Source: JAVBNH01 sp031551635
GTDB taxonomy: Bacteria; Bacillota; Clostridia; Oscillospirales; Acutalibacteraceae
Assembly (NCBI GenBank): GCA_031551635.1
Contig: JAVBNH010000004.1
Location: 1-64,000 of the forward strand
Length of the DNA stretch: 64,000 nt
Reading direction: 5' to 3'
In this document: piece by piece, positions 7,409 through 16,503 of the stretch
Position numbering within the stretch: position 1 is the stretch's first letter
Layout: the number at the start of each line of letters is the position of its first letter
Translations under genes and position numbers: made by a program
Notes under the pieces: generated by a model
Told to the model about the DNA's origin: nothing
What the model saw: the letters and a program-made list of their open reading frames with translations, nothing else
The model's database searches: none

Positions 7409-8830
7409 TCAGCCTCCGTTTTCCGTATTTTTACCGCCAAACTCAAGAATAGCCTTTTCTCTGTTATAATACTTCTCCAAAACAGCGTTGTCTACCCTGT
7501 CGAGTGAATCCTTCGGCAGCATTGAAAGAAGCAGCCACCCAAGGTCAAGGGTTTCCTCAATCGAACGGCTCACTGTAAAAGGCTGCGATACAAATTTTTC
7601 CTCAAAAAGCTCACCGAAACGCATGTATTCTTTATCTGTTTTTGAAAGCTCCTCCTCACCGATGACCGACGCGAGAGCGCGGATTTCACCGACATTCGCA
7701 TAAGCGGCAAAGAGCTGGTTAGCAACGGCTGAATGGTCGTCACGCGTGAAGCCTTCTCCTATGCCGTCCTTCATAAGCCTTGACAGTGAAGGCAGGACGG
7801 ACACCGGCGGATAAACACCTCTTTGATCCAAGGAGCGATCAAGAACTATCTGCCCCTCGGTAATATAGCCTGTCAGATCAGGGACAGGGTGTGTTATATC
7901 GTCGTTAGGCATGGATAAAATCGGGAGCTGAGTAACCGAACCGCTTGAGCCCTCGGCAACACCGGCTCGTTCGTAAAGCGAAGCTAAATCCGAATAGAGA
8001 TAACCCGGAAAGCCTTTTCTGCCGGGGATTTCACCCTTGGAGGAGCTGAATTCACGCAGAGCCTCACAGTAGGCTGTCATGTCGGTCATGATAACGAGTA
8101 TATGATAATTTTTTTCAAAAGCGAGATATTCGGCTGCGGTCAAGGCGCAGCGAGGTGTTAGAATGCGCTCAATAATCGGGTCGTTCGAGAGGTTGAGAAA
8201 CATTACAACCTTATCCATTACGCCAGCCTGCTCAAAGGAACGCCGGAAATAATCGGCGACATCATTTTTTACACCCATAGCGGCGAAAACTATAGCGAAT
8301 TTTTCGCTGTTTTCTCCCTGAAGCCCCGCCTGACGCGCTATCTGGACTGCCAGGCGGTCGTGCTGCATTCCCGCACCTGAAAAAATCGGAAGCTTCTGAC
8401 CGCGAATGAGGGTCATTAAGCAGTCAATTGAGGAAATTCCGGTATTTATAAAGTTTTGAGGGTAAACACGAGCTACCGGATTCAGTGGCTGCCCGTTGAC
8501 ATTCAGGCTTTTTTCGCAAAAAACAGGACCTAAGGAGTCAATAACCGTACCCGACCCGTTAAAAATACGCCCGAGAATTTCGGAGGAAAGCGGCATTTTC
8601 AAAGGCTCTGCGCGAAATTTCGCGGTGCAGTTCGTCAGAGAAAGTGTATTCGTGCCTTCAAAAACTTGAACAACGCATTTTTCACGGTCAAGCTGAACTA
8701 CCCTGCCGATTCTACCGCTGCCGTCATTCAGCTTCAGCTCAACGACTTCCTCAAAGCCCACGGAAAGATTGTTTTTCAGCACAACAAGCGGTCCGTTAAT
8801 CTCCTCGAGACCTATAATCTGAATACTCAT
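7409..8830 (-). CDS. atpB: V-type ATPase subunit B (regulatory head subunit)
   Basis: This 473-residue protein is of normal length for the family. It has the beta-barrel N-terminus, then INTGISSIDCLMTLIRGQKLPIFSGAGMQHD, in which the P-loop is degenerate (SGAGMQHD), as expected for the non-catalytic B subunit. The strongly conserved SLYERAG and TQLPILSMPNDDITHPVPDLTGYITEGQI blocks follow. B alternates with A in the hexameric head. The start ATG has GGTGAG upstream and lies 12 bp after atpA. Confidence 0.97.
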   Translation of the reverse strand: MSIQIIGLEEINGPLVVLKNNLSVGFEEVVELKLNDGSGRIGRVVQLDREKCVVQVFEGTNTLSLTNCTAKFRAEPLKMPLSSEILGRIFNGSGTVIDSLGPVFCEKSLNVNGQPLNPVARVYPQNFINTGISSIDCLMTLIRGQKLPIFSGAGMQHDRLAVQIARQAGLQGENSEKFAIVFAAMGVKNDVADYFRRSFEQAGVMDKVVMFLNLSNDPIIERILTPRCALTAAEYLAFEKNYHILVIMTDMTAYCEALREFSSSKGEIPGRKGFPGYLYSDLASLYERAGVAEGSSGSVTQLPILSMPNDDITHPVPDLTGYITEGQIVLDRSLDQRGVYPPVSVLPSLSRLMKDGIGEGFTRDDHSAVANQLFAAYANVGEIRALASVIGEEELSKTDKEYMRFGELFEEKFVSQPFTVSRSIEETLDLGWLLLSMLPKDSLDRVDNAVLEKYYNREKAILEFGGKNTENGG

Positions 8831-8842
8831 AATCTCACCGCC

Positions 8843-10606
8843 TTATATCATTGTTGAAGTATGTCCGGCTAAAAATGCGTCAACTGTGCTATAGTAATCC
8901 TTGAATTTTTCAAGTTCGTCATTGGCAATATCATATTTCATTTTAACAATAGTTTTGAAAATTCCGCTCTCGCTTATGTCGGTAAACAAAAGCCCGCGGG
9001 AGATTGCTGTTTCAAGCTTTTCAAAGACATAAATTATAATATCCATCATTGCAAGCTGCTTTTCAAGCGGGACATATGTGTCGTCCTTGTGAAAGGCGTT
9101 CTGCTGCAAAAAGCCGACACGGATAAGCTTCGCAACCTCGATAACCAGCTTTTGGTCGTCCGGCAAAACATCAGCGCCGATAAGCTTTACAATCTCCATC
9201 AGCTTATTTTCGTCATGCAGAATATTGAGGATTTTCTGACGCTTTGAAGCGAATTTTTTATCGACGTTATCGCTGTACCACACATTCAAATCGTCCATAT
9301 AGTCGCTGTAGCTTGTGTTCCAGTTTATGGCGGGATAATGTCTTTCATAGGCGAGGGATTTATCAAGCGCCCAGAAGCAGCGCACAAAACGTTTTGTGTT
9401 CTGTGTAACTGGCTCGGAAAAATCCGCGCCCTGAGGTGAAACCGCGCCGATAATAGTTATCGAGCCTTCACATCCTGAAATTGTTTTGACATAGCCTGCG
9501 CGTTCGTAGAACTGAGAAATCCGTGAGGGTAAATACGCCGGAAAGCCTTCCTCTGCGGGCATTTCTTCAAGTCTGCCGGAAATCTCCCTGAGTGCTTCCG
9601 CCCAGCGCGAGGTCGAGTCGGCCATAATCGCCACATGATAGCCCATATCGCGATAGTATTCAGCCAGAGTAATACCTGTATAAATCGATGCCTCACGCGC
9701 CGCAACAGGCATGTTGGAGGTGTTCGCTATAAGAACTGTACGCGCTATGAGCGGCTTTCCGGATTTCGGGTCAACCAAGCCGCCGAACTCCTCAAGCACC
9801 TGCGTCATTTCGTTACCGCGTTCACCGCAGCCGACATAAACAATTATATCCGCGTCGCACCACTTCGCGAGCTGATGCTGCGTCATGGTTTTCCCTGTTC
9901 CGAAGCCGCCGGGTATCGCGGCTGTACCGCCCTTAGCTATAGGGAACATTGAATCAATAATCCGCTGCCCGGTAATCAAAGGGCGCGATATAGTAAGCCT
10001 CTCGCTGACAGGTTTCGGTGTTCTTATAGGCCATTCCTGAGCGAGTGTCAGGTTTTGAGTCTCACCGTTCTTATCTTTTATTTTTATAATAATGTCATTA
10101 ATTGTATATTCGCCGTCTCCCGCGGTATAAACGACCTGACCGGTCATTTTTGAGGAAGCGACACTGCGGTGTTCAATAAGCTCGGTTTCGGGGCAAACGG
10201 CATAAACCGTTCCTTCGTTTATCAGGTCACCCTCTTTAACTTTTAGTGTAATCTGCCATTTTTTATTTTCATCAAGCGGCGGAATTCTGATGCCGTCCGA
10301 GATATAAATACCTGTCCGGCTCTTAATTTCATTGAGCGGACGCTCGATACCGTCAAAAATGCCTGAGAGTATCCCAGGCCCCAGCTTAACGCAGAGCGGC
10401 ATGGCTGTACCTTCTACCGGTTCACCGCAATGAAGCCCTGTTGTGCTTTCATAGACCTGTATCGTCGTCAGTCTGCGGCTGACGGAAATAACCTCGCCGA
10501 TAAGTCTTTTATCGCCGACATAGACCATCTCAAGCATTGAAAAATCAGTTGAATTCTGCACCTTGATAACAGGTCCGTTAATCGAATAAATAACATTATT
10601 ACCCAT
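8843..10606 (-). CDS. atpA: V-type ATPase catalytic subunit A
   Basis: This 587-residue catalytic head subunit has the Walker A GGFGTGKTMTQHQLAKW near residue 235, Walker B-region VAIMADSTSRWAEALREISGRLEEMPAEEGFPAYL, and the A-specific non-homologous insert between residues of about 110 and 200. The ATG at 10606 follows GAGGTG and is preferred to a GTG at 10615. ATP hydrolysis or synthesis at A/B interfaces drives ion translocation by the membrane rotor. It is flanked by atpE and atpB. Confidence 0.97.
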   Translation of the reverse strand: MGNNVIYSINGPVIKVQNSTDFSMLEMVYVGDKRLIGEVISVSRRLTTIQVYESTTGLHCGEPVEGTAMPLCVKLGPGILSGIFDGIERPLNEIKSRTGIYISDGIRIPPLDENKKWQITLKVKEGDLINEGTVYAVCPETELIEHRSVASSKMTGQVVYTAGDGEYTINDIIIKIKDKNGETQNLTLAQEWPIRTPKPVSERLTISRPLITGQRIIDSMFPIAKGGTAAIPGGFGTGKTMTQHQLAKWCDADIIVYVGCGERGNEMTQVLEEFGGLVDPKSGKPLIARTVLIANTSNMPVAAREASIYTGITLAEYYRDMGYHVAIMADSTSRWAEALREISGRLEEMPAEEGFPAYLPSRISQFYERAGYVKTISGCEGSITIIGAVSPQGADFSEPVTQNTKRFVRCFWALDKSLAYERHYPAINWNTSYSDYMDDLNVWYSDNVDKKFASKRQKILNILHDENKLMEIVKLIGADVLPDDQKLVIEVAKLIRVGFLQQNAFHKDDTYVPLEKQLAMMDIIIYVFEKLETAISRGLLFTDISESGIFKTIVKMKYDIANDELEKFKDYYSTVDAFLAGHTSTMI

Positions 10607-10626
10607 GACACTCACCTCGCTTTGCG

Positions 10627-11238
10627 TTAAAAATTAATGAAAAAGTCTGACTGCTCCAGGAAAACAGCTCTCTGTTCCTCTAGGGCACTGTCAAGACTCT
10701 CATCAATAATGAGACCGATTTCGTCATTTTTTAGAACAGCGCCACCGATTTTTATTGTTGAATCGCAAATGACCGCACAATTTGCGGTATATATTTTTAT
10801 TATTTCATCCTTATATTTTGTGTCCCTTTCGGAAATATAAATCTCCGATGAAGACAGACAGCATTTATTTCTGAAGAACTCAATTTTTGAAAAAAGAAAA
10901 CTTTTATATTCAGCTCTTGAAGCAAAATCCGAAAGACTCTTTGCAGTCTTTAAGAAAACTTCATTCATGTAATCGTCTCTTTTTTTATAAAGGGCTTTGC
11001 GGTATTCTGCCTTTTTCGCGGCGATAAGCTTTTCATTATCTATTTTTAAATTAGAAATATTAACGGTAACCATATCACGGTTATCCCTCTCGATTTCGCT
11101 GCTGTAATCCTCAATCTCGCGGCTTTTAATCTCCTCAAGCTCTTTTTGAAGCGCCTCGGTTTTTTCCGCGACGACCTTCATGATACTGCGTTCGAAGCCT
11201 GAGAGCTTGCGGTTTATAATTTCATCGCTGTTTGCCAT
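10627..11238 (-). CDS. atpE: V-type ATPase subunit E (peripheral stalk)
   Basis: A protein of about 203 residues with a long N-terminal charged helix (EIINRKLSGFERSIMKVVAEKTEALQ onward) and a C-terminal globular part ending with the conserved pattern IKIGGAVLKNDEIGLIIDESLDSALEE. Together with subunit G it forms the peripheral stalk that holds the head against the membrane stator. The frame is open to 11289, but that extension is encoded by the intergenic repeat. The ATG at 11238 has GGAGGCG at the right spacing and is the real start. Confidence 0.92.
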   Translation of the reverse strand: MANSDEIINRKLSGFERSIMKVVAEKTEALQKELEEIKSREIEDYSSEIERDNRDMVTVNISNLKIDNEKLIAAKKAEYRKALYKKRDDYMNEVFLKTAKSLSDFASRAEYKSFLFSKIEFFRNKCCLSSSEIYISERDTKYKDEIIKIYTANCAVICDSTIKIGGAVLKNDEIGLIIDESLDSALEEQRAVFLEQSDFFINF

Positions 11239-11260
11239 AACCTTCGCCTCCGATACTATG

Positions 11261-11338
11261 CTAACATGGGCTTGACTTGCCAAACCCACAACCCAGGATT
11301 TGTTTTTTATTGAGCTTTTAACCCATTAAGGTGCTTAA
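11261..11338 (-). repeat. 77-bp intergenic repeat, copy A
   Basis: A divergent copy inside the V-ATPase operon between atpF and atpE, in the same orientation as the genes. Its first bases (TTAA) supply the stop codon of atpF. The hairpin half reads GTGGGTTTGGC-AA-GTCAAGCCCAT: every pair is kept, three of them as G-U. It lies within the transcribed operon. Confidence 0.9.
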
Positions 11339-11646
11339 TTGAATTTCATACCCACTGCAGAGCTGATAAAGGCTTCCATATTCGCTGATATATTGCTCTC
11401 GCCGTGCCTGTCTGGAATTTCAACAAGCAAGGGGCGGCGGCTCTCGAGCTTCATCTCGCGAACGACGTCCCCGACAAGCTCCGAGAGCTTTTCAGTCAGC
11501 AGCAAAACACCGATTTCAGGATTGTTGCGGGCGTTTTCAATAGCTTTGGAGACTTCGCTTTTTTCGTGAACAACAATTCCGTCTATACCCGCGAGTCTCA
11601 TTCCTGCCAAGGTGTCAATATTGTCGCTTATAAGATAGATTTTCAC
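11335..11646 (-). CDS. atpF: V-type ATPase subunit F
   Basis: A small Rossmann-like protein of about 103 residues with the family pattern: VKIYLISDNIDTLAGMRLAGIDG, then NPEIGVLLLTEKLSELV, then PLLVEIPDRHG. Subunit F binds the D shaft in the central stalk. The frame opens at 11655, but the GTG at 11646 is 8 nt after GGAG and is the better start. The TAA stop lies in the first bases of repeat copy A. Confidence 0.93.
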   Translation of the reverse strand: MKIYLISDNIDTLAGMRLAGIDGIVVHEKSEVSKAIENARNNPEIGVLLLTEKLSELVGDVVREMKLESRRPLLVEIPDRHGESNISANMEAFISSAVGMKFN

Positions 11647-11663
11647 AAGGCTCACTCCAAAAT

Positions 11664-12149
11664 TTATAGCTTCGTAATAATCAAGACCGAAACAAGGATA
11701 CCATAAATAGCGATGCCTTCGCCCAGAACCACGAAAATAATCGCTTTACCGAAGGATTTCGGATTTTCGGATATGGCTCCGATAGCAGCCGGTGCGCCGC
11801 TTGCGACAGCAATACCCGCGCCGAGAGAGGCAAGCCCCGTGCTGAGCGCCGCCGCAAGGAAGCCGAGTCCCTGCGCGTTAGTGCCTGTCATAGCGTTCGT
11901 TGCGCCTTCGGTTTCAGCTCCTGCTTCCGCTGAAACCTCAGCAGTCGTAGTCTCATCAGCCTTCGCAATCATTGAGAATCCGTTGACAGCAAGACCGACA
12001 GTCGCGGGAACCATCACGGCAAAAAGCAGCACATTTGCGATAATTCTGTTTTTTGCTTGTTTTTTGCCTATTATCATTTTTCTTTTTATAACAAAAGGCA
12101 GTGATAAAACACCTAAGAATAATACGGGAATAATAAAATAAAGAGCCAT
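11664..12149 (-). CDS. atpK: V-type ATPase membrane rotor subunit K with unusual N-terminal half
   Basis: This 161-residue membrane protein has a C-terminal c-ring hairpin: a Gly/Ala-rich helix GLGFLAAALSTGLASLGAG, a polar loop GAISENPKSFG, and a second helix with the ion-binding Glu in VVLGEGIAIYG (about residue 144). Its N-terminal half is not a second copy of this hairpin, as in four-helix NtpK. It is two other hydrophobic segments split by a basic loop (KRKMIIGKKQAKNR), followed by a 40-residue Ala/Thr/Glu linker. The ATG at 12149 follows AAAGGATG. Proton or sodium specificity is not decidable. Confidence 0.88.
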   Translation of the reverse strand: MALYFIIPVLFLGVLSLPFVIKRKMIIGKKQAKNRIIANVLLFAVMVPATVGLAVNGFSMIAKADETTTAEVSAEAGAETEGATNAMTGTNAQGLGFLAAALSTGLASLGAGIAVASGAPAAIGAISENPKSFGKAIIFVVLGEGIAIYGILVSVLIITKL

Positions 12150-12204
12150 AAAAACCATCCTTTCATATCTCGAGGGGCAATAATAAAATAAAATTTTTTA
12201 AGAG

Positions 12205-14142
12205 TTAAGATTGTTTAGAAATTTCCGAAACAGCAACAAAGTTTTTACCCTGACCGTCAAAATATCTGCTGAACATCTCATAAAACTCAAGCCTGAGTAT
12301 TTGAATCCCAACAATAAAGCCTTCAAGAGCCATGACAAACAAGTTGCCGAAAATCATAACAATTATGCTTTTTGAGCCGCTTGTCATATGCATCAGTGTA
12401 AGAACAACTGTCATCATTCCGGCATGGGAAATGACAAAGGCGCCAACCCTGACAAAGGACATAGTATTGGTTAAAAAGCTCAATAGCGACTCAAACAGCT
12501 CAAAGAAGCTGTCAATAAAGAAACTGCCGATACCGTCCTCGAATTCTAGATGTCTACTGCCGCTGAGAAGTTTTGATATAGGTTCCTTCAGCATAATTAT
12601 CAGTAGAGGAATGACTAAAAAAATCACTATATACGGCTTTGTTAGAAGACTTTTTTCGCCGACAAACTTCGAGAGAATTCCTATCAGCAGGGCGACATAA
12701 AAGACAAGACCGGCAACTCCGTTTTGCGAAAATAACGCCCTTTCGAGGTCTTTGCGTTTAATTCCGTTGAGAATATTCAGGCTTATTGACGCGACAATTA
12801 AAACTACTCCCAGACCGATTGCGGAAATTAAAAGCCTGTTTACAATATCCGGATTCAAAACCTCAATCGGTTTTTCTTTGAGGTGGAAAACGTTCTTGTA
12901 CAGCGGGTCAAGCACATGCTCGAGTCCGAAAACCGAGCCGTATACCACTCCGAAAACCGCCGAACAAAGTCCGATTCTGATAAGAATTTTGCCGAATTCC
13001 ATTTTTTTCGCGAACCATAGCAAAACGCCTATCAGCGACATTGCCAAGCCCTGCCCTAGGTCGCCGAACATAATTCCGAAAAGGAGCATATATGTCACGC
13101 CCACCATCGGTGTCGGGTCTATTTCGTTGTAGGACGGCATTCCGAACATATCAATAAAGGTCTGAAACGGACGGAAAAGCCTGTTGTTTTTGAGTTTAGT
13201 CGGCACCTGATGCCTTGTGTCGCTGTCCGGCGGCTTAAACTCGAGCTCCAGTGTGTCAATGCTGTCAAAGTGCCGCTTAAATTCACCCTCATGTGAGCTG
13301 ACCAGAAAACCTATTATATAAAACCGGTTATTATACGCAGCCACATATTTACGAAGGTCAAAGGATTCATTAAGGAAGCTATATCTGCTGTAGATACTGT
13401 TCAGATAATCAGTATTACGCTTAACAAAATCAGTGATTTTATTGTTAATTTCCTCAAGACCTGATTTAGCTTTTTCATAGCTTTCACTAATATTTATTTT
13501 CGCGAATTCGGGAGTGCCGTGGACATAATCCGGTATTCGGATTCTCTGAAAAAACAGTGATGAAAAAATATCGTCGATTTCCGCCTCAAACTCATGAGTT
13601 GTAAAATAAAAACCCCAATGATATTCATCATTTTTACTCAGCTCTATAAAAATAAACATCCTGTCATCGTAGTATCGGAGTTTTGGGAAGCTGTCATGCG
13701 GTAATCGCCCGAAACGAACCTTTATATATTCACAGGAAAAAATATCGTCAAAGCTGACCTCGAGATTTTTTAGATGTTCAAGCTCTCGCAGAGCCTGAGA
13801 ATTTTGCTCAACAGCGGTCAATAGCTCCTGCTTTTTTGAAAAAAGCGCGGATATTTCGGCTGAAATATCATCTATCGATTTTTCCTCATTAACATTAACA
13901 ACAGGATTGGTGCTCTTTTTTCTTTGCAGTTCAATACCGGCGGTACTTGCGATATTGCGCAGGGCGTTTAATTTTTGCCTGTAAGGATTTTCTTCGTTAA
14001 TACTTGAAAAGCCGTGAACATTCGCCGAAAAACTGGGTAGCTCAAGATGAAAATCATCGCGTGAGAGACAACGCATCAGCGTCTCGTCAAGCGCCTGCAT
14101 TGAGCCGGTTAACTGCACCAGAGACATTTTTTCAATTGCCAT
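12205..14142 (-). CDS. atpI: V-type ATPase subunit I (stator a-subunit homologue)
   Basis: This 645-residue protein has a soluble N-terminal half rich in charged helices (residues 1-330) and a C-terminal membrane half with about eight helices. Diagnostic blocks are DPTPMVGVTYMLLFGIMFGD near residue 340, followed by GQG, and NTMSFVRVGAFVISHAGMM, which contains the Arg that faces the rotor ring. It forms the ion half-channels and links the peripheral stalks to the membrane. The start ATG lies only 6 bp after atpC. It is the longest gene of the operon and is in its usual position before atpK. Confidence 0.95.
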   Translation of the reverse strand: MAIEKMSLVQLTGSMQALDETLMRCLSRDDFHLELPSFSANVHGFSSINEENPYRQKLNALRNIASTAGIELQRKKSTNPVVNVNEEKSIDDISAEISALFSKKQELLTAVEQNSQALRELEHLKNLEVSFDDIFSCEYIKVRFGRLPHDSFPKLRYYDDRMFIFIELSKNDEYHWGFYFTTHEFEAEIDDIFSSLFFQRIRIPDYVHGTPEFAKINISESYEKAKSGLEEINNKITDFVKRNTDYLNSIYSRYSFLNESFDLRKYVAAYNNRFYIIGFLVSSHEGEFKRHFDSIDTLELEFKPPDSDTRHQVPTKLKNNRLFRPFQTFIDMFGMPSYNEIDPTPMVGVTYMLLFGIMFGDLGQGLAMSLIGVLLWFAKKMEFGKILIRIGLCSAVFGVVYGSVFGLEHVLDPLYKNVFHLKEKPIEVLNPDIVNRLLISAIGLGVVLIVASISLNILNGIKRKDLERALFSQNGVAGLVFYVALLIGILSKFVGEKSLLTKPYIVIFLVIPLLIIMLKEPISKLLSGSRHLEFEDGIGSFFIDSFFELFESLLSFLTNTMSFVRVGAFVISHAGMMTVVLTLMHMTSGSKSIIVMIFGNLFVMALEGFIVGIQILRLEFYEMFSRYFDGQGKNFVAVSEISKQS

Positions 14143-14148
14143 TTATTA

Positions 14149-15186
14149 TCATCTCACAATCAATGTAGAAATTTCCTGCATTCCGATATTATATCTGATA
14201 CCTTCAATAATCATTGTTATATTAGATACCTCAATCGCCTTGAGTATCATAAAGGCAGTAAAAACTACCGGCGCATCGGTCGAAAAATGCAGAAATCTCG
14301 AAGCCAGTCTGTATCTTATCTGGTAAATATCATATTCAATAAAAACTTCATCATTTTCGCCGAAATATTTCGCGAATGAAGAATTATGGAGCTTTTCAAG
14401 AACTTCATCAGCGTCCCTGCTGTTTATAAGCGAATAGAGAAAATCTTTTTTTAACCTGCCGTTTGTAGGTAAGATATAGCTTTCAATCCTCGCGGCAGAG
14501 GTATCGGGGTAAAAACGCTTCAATCGCAGGATGCTGTTTATATTTGTTAGCTCGATGTAGGTGTCAAAGAGAGTTTCAAGCTGCTTTTGAATCTTTTTGT
14601 TAAAGCTTTTTGCTGTAATCTGCCGAATCTGTTTATAAAATAAAGAATAAAGAGCAGTTTCACAAAGTGTGTAGTCTATTTTTTCATTTTCCGATGGGCG
14701 GCATTTAGAGAGAGCAAGCGCGTAACCTGTTTTAGCTAAAACTTCTAAAAGAGCATCAAAGCTATCGACATTTGCAAGTGAAATTAGGTCAATATTCAGC
14801 CCTTTTTCAATAAAAAAAGGTGCCTGAGCAATAAAATCGCTTGTTTTTCCGGTGTTTAATAGCCTTATCATATACAAAATTTGTCCGATTTCAATCTCAG
14901 CGAGAATATAATTATAATAGCTGTCTTGGGAATTTGAATAGTAACGTAATGAGTTGTATTTTATAAAACGGTCTTTATTTAAAAGATTTTCCAGCTCACC
15001 GCGATGAACAGATGAGGGCTGCACGGTATTCATCAGCGCGCCGTATACTGTCTCCTCCTTGAGATAAGCCGCGGCTTCTGAAACATTTTTCTTGTTCATC
15101 AGGATATTATATTGCTCCTCACTCAGCCTTGAGCCATAAAGAGCTTTTATTTTTGCGGTAATCGCATTTTTAGCATAATCAGGCAT
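14149..15186 (-). CDS. atpC: V-type ATPase subunit C (NtpC/VatC, d-type collar subunit)
   Basis: This 345-residue soluble helical protein has family features such as YGSRLSEEQYNILMNKKNVSEAAAYL near the N-terminus, NSILRLKRFYPDTSA in the middle and ASRFLHFSTDAPVVFTAFMILKAIEVSNI at the C-terminus. It forms the funnel that joins the D-F shaft to the K ring. The ATG at 15186 follows a GAAGAAGTGG region. It lies between atpG and atpI in a tightly packed operon. Confidence 0.93.
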   Translation of the reverse strand: MPDYAKNAITAKIKALYGSRLSEEQYNILMNKKNVSEAAAYLKEETVYGALMNTVQPSSVHRGELENLLNKDRFIKYNSLRYYSNSQDSYYNYILAEIEIGQILYMIRLLNTGKTSDFIAQAPFFIEKGLNIDLISLANVDSFDALLEVLAKTGYALALSKCRPSENEKIDYTLCETALYSLFYKQIRQITAKSFNKKIQKQLETLFDTYIELTNINSILRLKRFYPDTSAARIESYILPTNGRLKKDFLYSLINSRDADEVLEKLHNSSFAKYFGENDEVFIEYDIYQIRYRLASRFLHFSTDAPVVFTAFMILKAIEVSNITMIIEGIRYNIGMQEISTLIVR

Positions 15187-15232
15187 AAGTAACCACTTCT
15201 TCAGTGTTTTTTTTTATTTAATCGCGGAAAAT

Positions 15233-15544
15233 TCAGCTGCTGATTGTTCTCTTAAAGAGTTCACTGACCCACTTGTCAACATTTTGCTTAAAACGCAAAT
15301 CAAGGTCCCTTTCGGCTTCGGCAAATTTTTGCTCTAACTCTGTGATTCTTGTTTTCAACGTAGAATCCGCCTGAGTTCGAGCCTGTTCAATTTGCTTTTG
15401 AGCGCTTTGGACCATTGATGAATATATTTCTTCTTCTTTTTTTTGAATATGATTTTTTGCGTTGTCACGAAGCTTTTTAGCATCCTCGACTGCTGTTTTT
15501 GCCTTTCTGTCCATTTTAATAATTTCGCTGATAACTGATTCCAT
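15233..15544 (-). CDS. V-type ATPase subunit G/H-like coiled-coil protein
   Basis: A protein of about 103 residues that is almost entirely charged helix (MDRKAKTAVEDAKKLRDNAKNHIQKKEEEI onward). The composition, length and first-gene position fit the G/H peripheral-stalk subunit, which dimerises with E. The ATG at 15544, 7 nt after AGAGGTG, is preferred to an upstream GTG. Individual residues give no further proof, because coiled-coil stalk proteins diverge quickly. Confidence 0.8.
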   Translation of the reverse strand: MESVISEIIKMDRKAKTAVEDAKKLRDNAKNHIQKKEEEIYSSMVQSAQKQIEQARTQADSTLKTRITELEQKFAEAERDLDLRFKQNVDKWVSELFKRTISS

Positions 15545-15642
15545 AAGCTTACACCTCTTCACTTTTTTATTATAAAAAAGATCCTGACAGGTTGCAGAAA
15601 GCGTAAAACTTGTGTAGCCTGTGTTATTTAATTGATATATAA

Positions 15643-15671
15643 ATTTTACGCCTCTTAAATTCGAAATTCAA
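15643..15671 (-). promoter_or_regulatory. promoter of the V-ATPase operon
   Basis: Minus-strand -35 TTGAAT (15671-15666), 17-bp spacer, -10 TAAAAT (15648-15643). It leaves a leader of about 90 nt before the first gene. Confidence 0.6.
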
Positions 15672-15767
15672 GAGCAAATATCTAACAACTTACATAAATA
15701 TTTCGTGTTAATATTGTGGATTTCCAACAAATCCTATTTTATGATTACTTATTATTTATTTTTACAA

Positions 15768-15795
15768 TATATAAAGTGATTATTCACTTTATATA
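15768..15795. promoter_or_regulatory. perfect 12-bp inverted repeat between the V-ATPase promoter and the DUF4830-like gene
   Basis: The arms TATATAAAGTGA and TCACTTTATATA are separated by TTAT. The site lies about 100 bp upstream of the V-ATPase -35. It has no T tract of its own, so it is not a classical terminator. An operator is possible. The rest of the 312-base gap (15545-15856) is AT-rich with no other recognised signal apart from the promoter and terminator listed. Confidence 0.45.
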
Positions 15796-15797
15796 CA

Positions 15798-15832
15798 GAA
15801 AAAAAACCTGCAAGAAAAGTAATCTTACAGGT
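15798..15832 (-). terminator. terminator of the DUF4830-like gene
   Basis: Minus-strand stem ACCTGTAAG/CTTGCAGGT with a nine-base loop, followed by eight T residues, 25 bp after the stop codon. Confidence 0.8.
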
Positions 15833-15856
15833 CAGTATTTATATCTCATTTGAAAT

Positions 15857-16330
15857 TTACGGCATTTTAAAGCCATGCATAAAACCGTTCAATTCAATCG
15901 AGCAGATGTCGCCTCCGATAACCCTACCGTCATAAACCAAAACATTCGCCCGGATAACATCTGAATTTTCGTAACCCGGATAATTGTTTACACCGTAAGT
16001 CCAGCGTTTTGCGCGTGTACCGGCATATTCCAGCAAATCAAGCCCTTGTGCCATCTGAATTTCGTTATATTCATTATAAACCTCATCAAATTCGGCAGGA
16101 ATCAGAACCTCAGCCACCTCAATAGGATCGTCTGTGACCTCCCAGCCGTACTGAGTGAGGAAGGTTCTTCGTTCCTCTGCGTTCGCGGCGAGATATTTCA
16201 CAGCCGCTTGTGAGCCGGAAACAGGCGTGCTGTTGCTTAAAACAGCTGCAATAGTCACGACTGCTATAATAATCAATGCTAAAAGTATAACGATTTTTGT
16301 TTTCGTTGATTTTACGGAAAAAACAAACAT
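15857..16330 (-). CDS. DUF4830-like membrane-anchored protein
   Basis: This 157-residue protein has one N-terminal membrane helix (IVILLALIIIAVVTIAAVL, about 13-31) and an extracytoplasmic domain with LTQYGWEV, IPAEFDEVYNEYNEIQMAQG, the aromatic TYGVNNYPGY block and the terminal GRVIGGDICSIELNGFMHG. These are the features I associate with DUF4830, a small surface protein family of Clostridia with no known function. It is monocistronic and runs away from the sigma-like gene. Confidence 0.65.
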   Translation of the reverse strand: MFVFSVKSTKTKIVILLALIIIAVVTIAAVLSNSTPVSGSQAAVKYLAANAEERRTFLTQYGWEVTDDPIEVAEVLIPAEFDEVYNEYNEIQMAQGLDLLEYAGTRAKRWTYGVNNYPGYENSDVIRANVLVYDGRVIGGDICSIELNGFMHGFKMP

Positions 16331-16433
16331 ATGGAAAACCTAACCCTTCATTTAAAATAAGCTTTGTACACATATATGCGACAGCTTATTCAATAATGAC
16401 TGATAATACTAATGCTTATTACTATAATTAATC

Positions 16434-16462
16434 TTGACCTTTAAAAACAAACGCTATATAAT
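16434..16462 (+). promoter_or_regulatory. promoter of the sigma-like operon
   Basis: -35 TTGACC (16434-16439), 17-bp spacer, perfect -10 TATAAT (16457-16462). Confidence 0.7.
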
Positions 16463-16503
16463 ATGTATAGATTTTTATTAAGCAAACAAAGTGGGTGTAA
16501 TTT

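Noticed and set aside
10627..11289. The longer V-ATPase E reading from 11289
   Set aside because: The extra residues are encoded by repeat copy A and lack a start context. GGAGGCG before 11238 marks the true start.
15545..15856. A riboswitch in the V-ATPase leader
   Set aside because: The sequence is AT-rich, with no recognisable aptamer core. Only a promoter, a palindrome and the neighbour's terminator are visible.
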